64,000 nt of DNA from Candidatus Nitrospira allomarina (GTDB taxonomy: Bacteria > Nitrospirota > Nitrospiria > Nitrospirales > UBA8639), in the NCBI RefSeq assembly GCF_032050975.1, contig NZ_CP116967.1, positions 62,001 to 126,000 on the forward strand, written 5' to 3'. How positions within the stretch are numbered: the stretch's first letter is position 1; every line of letters begins with the position of its first letter. Both the position numbers and the translations under genes were made by a program. This document shows, piece after piece, positions 57,606 through 64,000 of the stretch. The notes under the pieces are model-generated. The model was given only the letters and a program-made list of their open reading frames with translations. It did not search any database and was not told the DNA's origin.

Positions 57606-58598
57606 TTACCCCCACCGAACCAAAGCCGTGCCCCAGGTAAGCCCGCCCCCAAAGGCTCCCAACATGACCCGATCGCCCCTTTTCAGTCTCTGATTTCGGT
57701 TCGCATGATCTAACGCCATCGGCAATGAAGCCGAAGAGGTATTTCCGACTTGCTCGATCATCGAGAGGCATCTGTCAGGAGGGACTCCGATATTTTCACA
57801 AAACTGGGTCAGCATGCGCCCATTCGCTTGATGGAAAATGACCTGGTCGAGCTGCGACACATCCCATTTCTCCTGTGCCAAATGGTCGCTGACCGCCTGG
57901 CCTAAGCGCCTGATTGCGATGCGAAACACCCGAGAACCCCGTATTCGCAAGGTATGCGCACTGGCATCAAGGACATCTTGAGACAAAGGCTGACGGGAAC
58001 CACCTCCGGCAATTTTGACCAGATCATGATACGCCCCGTCGGCATGAAGTCGAATGCTGACAACGCCCATGTCGGAATTTGACGATCTCTCGACAATAGC
58101 CGCACCGGCCCCATCACCAAATAAAATAGTTGTACTCAGATCTTTGACATCCAAGGACCGAGATTTGATTTCCGAAGCCACAACGAGACATCTTCGAAAC
58201 TGCCCGGCCCGAATGAAACAATCCGCCATGGAAAGGCCATAAAGAAACCCTGAGCAAGAGGCTGAAAGATCAAATGCCGGGATGCCCCTGATGCCCAGCC
58301 GAGCTTGAAGCAAACAGGCCGTGGAGGGAAAGATCATCTCCGGAGAGGTGGAAGAAACCAGAATAGCGTCAAGATCTTCCGGGACCAAACCAGCCTGATC
58401 CAATGCCCTTCGCGTCGCCTGTTCCGCCAAAAATGAGCATTCCTCCTGCGAATCCGCCCAGAACCTGGTCCGGATACCGGAAACTCGAAAAATATACGAC
58501 GGCTCAATTCCCAAAAGATCGGCCACCTCCTGATTATCCACCTGACGACCAGGAAGAAAAGAGCCGGTTCCGACGATTCGAGAAAGGTTGGCATTCAT
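57606..58598 (-). CDS. fabH: 3-oxoacyl-ACP synthase III family (FabH)
   Basis: This is about 330 residues from the ATG at 58598; the frame extends to 58634. Catalytic residues are C115 in SASCSGFLYG, His in IFHQANGRM, and Asn in QVGNTSSASLPMAL. The N-terminal IVGTGSFLPGRQVDN and GIRTRFWA are typical. FabH starts fatty-acid synthesis by condensing acetyl-CoA with malonyl-ACP. Relatives make special starter units, so specificity is not certain. No other fab genes adjoin. Confidence 0.88.
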   Translation of the reverse strand: MNANLSRIVGTGSFLPGRQVDNQEVADLLGIEPSYIFRVSGIRTRFWADSQEECSFLAEQATRRALDQAGLVPEDLDAILVSSTSPEMIFPSTACLLQARLGIRGIPAFDLSASCSGFLYGLSMADCFIRAGQFRRCLVVASEIKSRSLDVKDLSTTILFGDGAGAAIVERSSNSDMGVVSIRLHADGAYHDLVKIAGGGSRQPLSQDVLDASAHTLRIRGSRVFRIAIRRLGQAVSDHLAQEKWDVSQLDQVIFHQANGRMLTQFCENIGVPPDRCLSMIEQVGNTSSASLPMALDHANRNQRLKRGDRVMLGAFGGGLTWGTALVRWG

Positions 58599-58835
58599 AT
58601 AATTCTCATAGCCTATCCCTTGAATTAGCAGCACATTGACTGTGGCAAATTTTTCATATCTACCAAATATTGTGGTAAAAGAGAGACAATTTGTAATAAA
58701 AAAATTAACACAGTCGCAACATTAAAGACTTTCTTTCATTGGTCCGAATCTTGTATAGATATGGACTGTTTCACACCTCTATACCGACTTTCACCGAACT
58801 TATATGATCACAAGACTGCCTGGAGTGACTTACCT

Positions 58836-59903
58836 GTGAAATTTCCGGTCAATTTTCGATCTCTTTTTCTTACCTTCCTCACTTCTCTGATCATAATCAC
58901 CGGATGCTCCTCAACTCCCAAACCTACGGAGCACACCGACACCACATCGAAAAAAGAAATGTCTTCAACGGACGAACAAATCTTCGTCGGCGATTCGGTA
59001 GAAATGAGTTACGATCCGAACGTAATCATGAAACGTGCCGAATCTTTTTTTGACAAGGAATCCTATGCGGAATCCATCGTGGAATACAAACATTTTCTTG
59101 ACCTTCACCGAAATCACATATTAGCCCCTTATGCCCAATACAAAATTGGCGTCAGCCATTTCAAACAATACCGGACAGTCGATCGTGACCCAGAGCCCCT
59201 GGAGGAATCGATTCAAAGCTTCGAGAAACTTCTTCAAGAATTTCCGGCAAGCCGTTATGAAGCGGAAGCGAAGCAAACCATTCTGATTTGTAAGGAACAA
59301 TTAGCACAACGGCACTTGATGGTCGGGCATTTCTACCTCAAACGTGGTTCTTATCTCGCTGCTGCCCATCGATTCGAAAAGATCATCAAGGAATATCCTG
59401 AATTAGAAACTGCTGGGGATGCCATGTTCCATCTGGCAAAAACCTACCAAAACCTTGGTATCGAAGAATGGTCCCAGGAATGGTTACTTGCCCTGGTCAA
59501 CGAACACCCCAACAACCCCTATCACTCAGACGGCAAAAAACTCTTGGCAAAGCTGGAAAAAAAGAATCCTACTCTTCTAGCTTCCCTTCCTCCCGATCCC
59601 TCGCCGGATGAGCACAACACCCTCAATCCTGGGGTAATAGGCCAGCGTCCTGACAATCAACTCCTTGCAAGAACAATATCCCATACCCCGGAATCCCCAT
59701 TGTTATCCTCAGCAGCAGCTACCTCCCCGACAGTGAAGCCGGCCATGCTGAGCGCCCCCACAGATTCGCACCCGCCTCTCTCTAAGACAGCTTGTACAAT
59801 TGGCACGTGGTGTGACTCACCATCCTCCTCGGCCACAACACCAACACCACCCATGCAGGTATCGAGTAGCGAGAAATCATGTAAAACCGGCGAATGGTGT
59901 TAA
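58836..59903 (+). CDS. bamD: Outer-membrane assembly lipoprotein BamD-like, with Cys-containing tail
   Basis: The frame extends back to 58761, but the GTG at 58836 gives a lipoprotein signal: basic start, hydrophobic core and lipobox ITG-C24. The protein (about 355 residues) has TPR-like BamD repeats (YAESIVEYKHFLDLHRNH, YAQYKIGVSHFKQ, ESIQSFEKLLQEFPASRY, GSYLAAAHRFEKIIKEYP). BamD helps the BAM complex insert outer-membrane proteins. Beyond the usual end there is a Pro/Ser/Thr-rich tail of about 110 residues with two CTIGTWC/CKTGEWC repeats at its end, which is unusual. It may be exported as an extended BamD or as a BamD-like paralogue. Confidence 0.8.
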   Translation: MKFPVNFRSLFLTFLTSLIIITGCSSTPKPTEHTDTTSKKEMSSTDEQIFVGDSVEMSYDPNVIMKRAESFFDKESYAESIVEYKHFLDLHRNHILAPYAQYKIGVSHFKQYRTVDRDPEPLEESIQSFEKLLQEFPASRYEAEAKQTILICKEQLAQRHLMVGHFYLKRGSYLAAAHRFEKIIKEYPELETAGDAMFHLAKTYQNLGIEEWSQEWLLALVNEHPNNPYHSDGKKLLAKLEKKNPTLLASLPPDPSPDEHNTLNPGVIGQRPDNQLLARTISHTPESPLLSSAAATSPTVKPAMLSAPTDSHPPLSKTACTIGTWCDSPSSSATTPTPPMQVSSSEKSCKTGEWC

Positions 59904-59916
59904 TCCCCCTATTTCC

Positions 59917-60240
59917 TTACTTAGTTGAACCCTGTTCTCGAGTAGTCGTATAAAGGCCAAATTCCCTCATAGCCCAAACTTTCCGTTTTCCACCCCAAGT
60001 ACCTGTCCCATAAGGCCTAATTCCCCCCTGGGTGGAAAGGAAGGACGTCACGTTCCAAAAATAATCATCGAGCAGTTCCTGACCGCTTTCGGAATGAATT
60101 CCCCAATAGCGGCTCCCACGCGAACTTCCCGGGGCTGCACGGAACCGAATCTTCTCGGGCTTGATCATGCAATGCGATTGGGTTGGGGAAGGCAGTGTGG
60201 TACGCCCGGCCATGCGCCATTTACCAGAAATCTCGGGCAC
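59917..60240 (-). CDS. Hypothetical ORF after galE
   Basis: This is 107 codons on the minus strand, beginning 54 bases after the galE stop. It is rich in Gly, Arg and Trp (SGKWRMAGRTTLP, YGTGTWGGKRKVWAM) with no motif I know. No strong ribosome site is seen, so it may be a gene remnant or chance frame. Confidence 0.3.
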   Translation of the reverse strand: MPEISGKWRMAGRTTLPSPTQSHCMIKPEKIRFRAAPGSSRGSRYWGIHSESGQELLDDYFWNVTSFLSTQGGIRPYGTGTWGGKRKVWAMREFGLYTTTREQGSTK

Positions 60241-60293
60241 TAGGCTCTCGGGGGCCCGTCCGACAAAGACCTGCAGATCGCTATGGGGATGAA

Positions 60294-61313
60294 TCAGACA
60301 GCATAGCCCTGAGGGTTTTCACGTTGCCATCTCCAGGCATCCGCGCACATCTCACTGAGCGCGCGTTCAGCTTGCCAACCCAACAGTGTGAAAGCTTGAT
60401 TCGGATCAGCATAGCAAGAGGCAATGTCACCTGGTCGGCGTGGAGCGATTTTGTAGGGAATCGGCTTGCCGCTCGCGGTTTCAAATTCCCGCACGATTTC
60501 CAAGACACTGTACCCGTTGCCCGTACCAAGGTTGACCGTTAAGCATTCTTTCTGAACATCCAGTCGAGCCAATGCCTCTAGTGCTTTGAGATGCCCCAGT
60601 GCCAAATCAACTACATGAATATAATCCCGCACTCCGGTCCCATCGGGAGTAGGATAATCGGCACCCCATACGTTCAAATATTTCCGCCGTCCCACTGCAA
60701 CCTGCGCCACGAAGGGTAACAAATTGTTCGGTATCCCCTGAGGATCTTCACCAATCAGACCACTATCATGCGCCCCAACAGGATTAAAGTACCGCAAGAT
60801 GCCGATCCGCCAGGAGGGATCGCTGCGGTGGGCGTCGCGCAAGACCTCCTCCACCATCAGTTTCGTTCGACCATAGGGATTGGTCGCAGATAGGGGGTGG
60901 TCCTCGGTAAGCGGAAGGCGTTGCGGATCGCCATAGACCGTGGCAGAAGAGCTGAATACAATCTGTCTCACGCCGCACTCCCCCATAGCCTCCAACAGGC
61001 GCAGAGACCCAACCACATTGTTGTCATAATAGGCCAATGGTTGCTGAACCGATTCTCCCACCGCTTTGAGACCGGCAAAGTGGATGACTGCGGTTGCCCC
61101 GCTCTCGCGCAGAGCCGCCACTATTGCGGCGCGATCACGGCAGTCCCCGCGTATCAGACGAAGAGATTTCCCTGTGATATGCTGCACCCGCGCCAACGAC
61201 TCAGGATGGCTATTAGAGAAGTTGTCAAAGACCGTCACATCACAGCCCGCCTGGAGGAGCTCAACGCAAGTATGTGACCCTATATAGCCGGCACCGCCGG
61301 TTACCAAAATCAT
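60294..61313 (-). CDS. galE: UDP-glucose 4-epimerase
   Basis: This is a 339-residue extended SDR. Gly-rich NAD loop TGGAGYIGSHT is at the N-terminus, with SSSATVYGDP, the catalytic Y-x3-K in NPYGRTKLMVEE, RYFNPVGAHDSG, and LNVWGADYPTPDGTGVRDYIHV, all GalE hallmarks. It interconverts UDP-glucose and UDP-galactose for surface glycans. It is monocistronic. Confidence 0.95.
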   Translation of the reverse strand: MILVTGGAGYIGSHTCVELLQAGCDVTVFDNFSNSHPESLARVQHITGKSLRLIRGDCRDRAAIVAALRESGATAVIHFAGLKAVGESVQQPLAYYDNNVVGSLRLLEAMGECGVRQIVFSSSATVYGDPQRLPLTEDHPLSATNPYGRTKLMVEEVLRDAHRSDPSWRIGILRYFNPVGAHDSGLIGEDPQGIPNNLLPFVAQVAVGRRKYLNVWGADYPTPDGTGVRDYIHVVDLALGHLKALEALARLDVQKECLTVNLGTGNGYSVLEIVREFETASGKPIPYKIAPRRPGDIASCYADPNQAFTLLGWQAERALSEMCADAWRWQRENPQGYAV

Positions 61314-61749
61314 TGAGAACGCTCCCGTTGAAATTGAGATAACCCGCTGCTTTTTCTTTTCATGTTTTTCCTTCGCACATCACGTGAAGGAGGCTGAGAC
61401 ACATCAATGATGACAAACCCCCGATTCCGTATTATGTATTATAGAGTCTCAAAAAAGGTGCTGGGACCCTACACTGAGAAGAAATGTGCGTCAAGAAATA
61501 GATCGGTAAGGAATAGAGGTGAATTGAGGAACATCAATACATGGGACTGAGAGCCGGCGGCTCAAAGAAAAACAATAACCGTTCATCAATCCTCTGACCA
61601 ATTCTTTCCCACGGCCCCGGCCACTCCCTACCAAGGGAAGACCGTCGCTACTCCGTAAATATTGGATGCTCCAATATACCCCTACATCCGCTTAAGCCCA
61701 CCATTATTCTGGAAACACTATAGAAGCGGGTGGGTAGACGAGGAAAGAA
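61314..61749. other. Intergenic region, no gene seen
   Basis: About 440 bases between galE and the ccdA terminator. I see no convincing coding pattern; any short frame here lacks a ribosome site and motifs. Confidence 0.45.
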
Positions 61750-61784
61750 GAAAGAGGAAAATAGGCCAGGTCGGGCAGGCCTTT
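61750..61784 (-). terminator. Possible terminator after ccdA
   Basis: On the minus strand, AGGCC and GGCCT form a short stem around a 10-base loop, followed by a moderately T-rich run, immediately after the ccdA stop. Confidence 0.4.
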
Positions 61785-62534
61785 TTATTGGCCGATGTAC
61801 CAACCAATCCCGTTACGTTCAAGAAAACTGGTGATGAGTGTCAGAGAATCCGCATAAATCATGACGCCGACCGCCACTAACAGCCCGCCGCTAATAAACG
61901 ACACCCCACCTAAATAGGACCGAAGGTTTTTGAAGTAGCTCAAAAACGTATCCATCCCAAATGCCGTCAGAAAAAACGGGAGACCCAACCCTAACGAATA
62001 GGCCGATAGGAGCATCACCCCGCTGGACATCGATTCTGTCGTACTGGCATAGGCCAGAATGGCCCCCAACACCGGTCCTACACAAGGCGTCCAGCCGGCG
62101 GCAAATGCGGTCCCGATGAGAAAGGAACCCAGGTAGCCGACAGGACGCGTCTCAAAATGCATCAAGCGGCGTTCGGTCATAAAAAAACTTAATTTCAAAA
62201 TCCCCAGCAAATATAGCCCGAATATAATAATCAGGACACCCCCGACTTTCCGAATCACGTCTTGATAGTCATACAACAATTGCCCCATCAGGCTGGCCGA
62301 TGCCCCAAACGCGATAAAGACCGTGGAAAACCCGGCAATAAACAATAGGGCATTGAGGATAATCGCGGACTTAAATCGCTCTCGCTCTTCAACTTTCGCG
62401 AGATTTTCCACCGAGAGTCCGGTGATATAGGATAGATAGGAAGGGACAAGGGGGAGGACGCATGGAGAAACAAAAGACAGCAGTCCGGCACTAAACGCCG
62501 CAAGCAAAGACACCTGGCTGATCGAATCGATCAT
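61785..62534 (-). CDS. ccdA: Cytochrome-c biogenesis / thiol transport protein CcdA
   Basis: This is 249 residues with six membrane helices of the DsbD-beta family. C25 in FVSPCVLPLVPSY and the Cys in GWTPCVGPVLGAIL are the redox pair. CcdA passes electrons from cytoplasmic thioredoxin across the inner membrane to extracytoplasmic thiol-disulphide proteins used in cytochrome-c assembly. It lies seven bases after the TlpA-like gene, whose product is a probable partner. Confidence 0.9.
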   Translation of the reverse strand: MIDSISQVSLLAAFSAGLLSFVSPCVLPLVPSYLSYITGLSVENLAKVEERERFKSAIILNALLFIAGFSTVFIAFGASASLMGQLLYDYQDVIRKVGGVLIIIFGLYLLGILKLSFFMTERRLMHFETRPVGYLGSFLIGTAFAAGWTPCVGPVLGAILAYASTTESMSSGVMLLSAYSLGLGLPFFLTAFGMDTFLSYFKNLRSYLGGVSFISGGLLVAVGVMIYADSLTLITSFLERNGIGWYIGQ

Positions 62535-62541
62535 ATTGCTC

Positions 62542-63162
62542 TTACATTCGTTGGGAAGACTCTAGAATCGGCTCTTGAAGTACTTCGGCAATTCCCCTGC
62601 GAGCTTCAGGGCTGTTCCAATCACGGGATCCGAAGACCACCTGTCGGATGATGCCTTGACGGTCAATCGCAAAGGTCATAGGGAGCGTACGTGCGCCATA
62701 GGTCAACCCTACCTCATAATCCTGATCATGCAAGATAGGAAAGCTCAAACCCATCGCCTCCTGAAAAGGCCTTGTCACGGCTGTGCCCTGTTGGTCAACG
62801 GAGACCGCCACAATTTCCAACCCTTTGGATCGCATACTGCGATACAAGGCTTCCATTGCGGGCATTTCAATCCGGCACGGCCCACACCAGGTCGCCCAAA
62901 AATTTAGCAACACCACTTTCCCCTTAAAATCGGAAAGCGAAACAGCCTTTCCTTTCATATCCATCAAGCGAAAATCCGGAGCGGGGGATCCCTTTGAAGG
63001 ACGGGAGGCTACAAAATGAGAAGATGGCGCATCGGTAAAAGAACTTTCGGAATAGCCGGAATCGCAGCCTAGAAGAAAACAAAAAATTCCCATCCCTCCC
63101 CAAAAGAGTCCAGATTGCGAGAGATAATGGCATGCATCCTTCAACCTAAGTATGGTTTTCAA
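62542..63162 (-). CDS. TlpA/ResA-like thiol-disulphide oxidoreductase lipoprotein
   Basis: This is about 206 residues from the TTG at 63162 preceded by GGGGAGG; an ATG at 63201 is a longer alternative. A lipobox L-L-G-C33 anchors it to the membrane. The thioredoxin fold carries W-C93-G-P-C96 (FWATWCGPC) and a later cis-Pro in ARTLPMTFA. It reduces apocytochrome or other periplasmic disulphides with electrons from CcdA. The coupling of tlpA-like, ccdA and the nearby ABC gene points to cytochrome-c maturation. Confidence 0.88.
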   Translation of the reverse strand: MKTILRLKDACHYLSQSGLFWGGMGIFCFLLGCDSGYSESSFTDAPSSHFVASRPSKGSPAPDFRLMDMKGKAVSLSDFKGKVVLLNFWATWCGPCRIEMPAMEALYRSMRSKGLEIVAVSVDQQGTAVTRPFQEAMGLSFPILHDQDYEVGLTYGARTLPMTFAIDRQGIIRQVVFGSRDWNSPEARRGIAEVLQEPILESSQRM

Positions 63163-63575
63163 TTCACTGCCTCCCCACAAACCTTTCAAGTATCGTTCCA
63201 TGCACTATAACGGCAAACTCCTTCAACCTTCATCATAAGACCCGTTAAATTTCATCGTCAACGCAATTCATTTCCTTCGGGTCGACCCACCAGGATCATT
63301 TGGATTCTATTGGATAAGGTGCGTGCCCATTCCCTATTTTTGAGGAGATCCATACTTATTACAAGCTCTCGACGAAAACGGGAAAGCCAAATAATGTTGT
63401 TCATTTTATCCGGCAAGGCTGAAAACGAAACTCCCTAGCCTGCGAGACTCGGGGAACTCTAAACGCTACAAACCTATCGGTAGCGACTGTTTCCAACATC
63501 TTGTTACATTCCTAGACAACCTCTAAGACATTTCGTAGACTGCAAGGCTAACTTTTCCAAGTTTTTTACCATGAC
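63163..63575. other. Intergenic region between divergent tlpA-like and ccmA-like genes
   Basis: About 410 bases that must hold divergent promoters. I see no coding pattern; AT-rich blocks near 63330-63360 could be promoter elements, but I cannot pick one. Confidence 0.4.
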
Positions 63576-64000
63576 ATGATCGCCATCCAGGTCAGCAACC
63601 TTTCCAAAGCCTACGGTTTCTATCGTATTTTTGAGGATCTGTCTTTTGACGTTCATCCTGGAGAATGCTTTGCCTTATTTGGCCCCAACGGGGCAGGAAA
63701 AACGACGTTGCTCAGGATTTTAGCCACCCTCCAAGCGCCTTCTCATGGTCAGTTTACCATTTTTGGGCAGGATGGCGTGGCACAGAAGGATACCGTTCGA
63801 GAAATCATCATGCTGATCGCCCACGGATCCCATTTATATGATGAACTCAGTGCCACCGAAAATCTCCAGTTTGCCCTTGGCCTGCGCGGGCAAACCCCAT
63901 CTCCACCTCACATCAAACGGGCACTGGATCGAACAGGAATCGGGGCCTTTGCCGACCTCAAAATACGTCAATTTTCGGCCGGGATGAAAAAGCGACTGGA
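63576..64000 (+). CDS. ccmA: ABC transporter ATP-binding protein, CcmA-like (partial, C-terminus off the window)
   Basis: This is 141 residues from the ATG at 63576 to the window end. Walker A GPNGAGKTT is at 36-44, the Q-loop region includes DELSATENLQFAL, and the signature appears as FSAGMKKR at the edge. The short A-loop start (IQVSNLSKAYGFYRIFEDLS) and FSAGMKKR variant are like heme-exporter CcmA. CcdA and a TlpA/ResA-like protein are next to it, supporting a cytochrome-c role. Another ABC-type export ATPase is possible. Confidence 0.75.
   Translation, partial: MIAIQVSNLSKAYGFYRIFEDLSFDVHPGECFALFGPNGAGKTTLLRILATLQAPSHGQFTIFGQDGVAQKDTVREIIMLIAHGSHLYDELSATENLQFALGLRGQTPSPPHIKRALDRTGIGAFADLKIRQFSAGMKKRL

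Noticed and set aside
57496-57771. Minus-strand frame between ispH and fabH
   Set aside because: It overlaps the fabH C-terminus in another frame and has no independent features.

Overview
The window looks like chromosome of a Gram-negative (diderm) bacterium. It carries LPS-export permeases (lptF/lptG), an outer-membrane assembly lipoprotein (bamD), lipoprotein signal peptidase, a cytochrome-c/thiol-redox set, and many surface-polysaccharide genes, at roughly balanced base composition by eye. The mix of ThiC, a prokaryotic Thi4, sphingolipid genes and surface-carbohydrate genes would fit a Nitrospira-like (Nitrospirota) organism, but that is an impression and not a proof. I found no tRNA, rRNA, CRISPR array, prophage or insertion sequence.

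Region 1 (1-13.5 kb) is a lipid region. From left to right it holds a DAGK-type lipid kinase (cut by the window edge), a CDP-alcohol phosphatidyltransferase, LptG, LptF, a LicC-like cytidylyltransferase, a MobA-like nucleotidyltransferase, a GNAT-fold N-acyltransferase, a fatty-acid hydroxylase and a HIT protein. A forward operon follows: fatty acyl-AMP ligase, NAD-dependent reductase, dedicated acyl carrier protein and serine palmitoyltransferase. Together these form a nearly complete bacterial ceramide (sphingolipid) pathway with candidate head-group enzymes. The serine palmitoyltransferase gene is split by one extra G in an eight-G run just after the codons for the PLP-lysine motif. This could be phase variation, a recent null mutation or a sequencing error.

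Region 2 (13.5-33.3 kb) is a surface-glycan region. It has a three-domain glycosyltransferase/ELM1-like fusion, a surface-carbohydrate transferase, and a nonulosonic (sialic-like) acid pathway: a Gfo/Idh oxidoreductase, a NeuB-type synthase with a C-terminal cupin, a HAD phosphatase and a CMP-sugar synthetase. Two methyltransferases follow, then two copies of a PhyH-like dioxygenase (one decayed) around an SGNH hydrolase, a phosphoglycerate mutase, a 2OG-Fe(II) oxygenase, and GT2 and GT4 glycosyltransferases.

Region 3 (33.7-39 kb) holds housekeeping genes on the minus strand: a DUF2141 protein, ileS-lspA and nadA. A gene-poor stretch of about 1.5 kb follows. Next comes a small sugar cassette (40.5-43.8 kb): a WecE-type aminotransferase, a WecD-like acyltransferase and a GT4 glycosyltransferase.

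Region 4 (43.8-49.1 kb) is a thiamine operon under a TPP riboswitch with a terminator: thiC, a tiny coupled ORF, and a Thi4 thiazole synthase that has His where suicidal yeast Thi4 has Cys. A TPR protein, a degenerate receiver protein and a YgfZ-like protein follow. Region 5 (49-64 kb) is mixed housekeeping: small conserved proteins, an EamA exporter, a 2[4Fe-4S] ferredoxin, smc, ispH, fabH, bamD, galE, ccdA, a TlpA/ResA-like lipoprotein and the start of a CcmA-like ABC ATPase.
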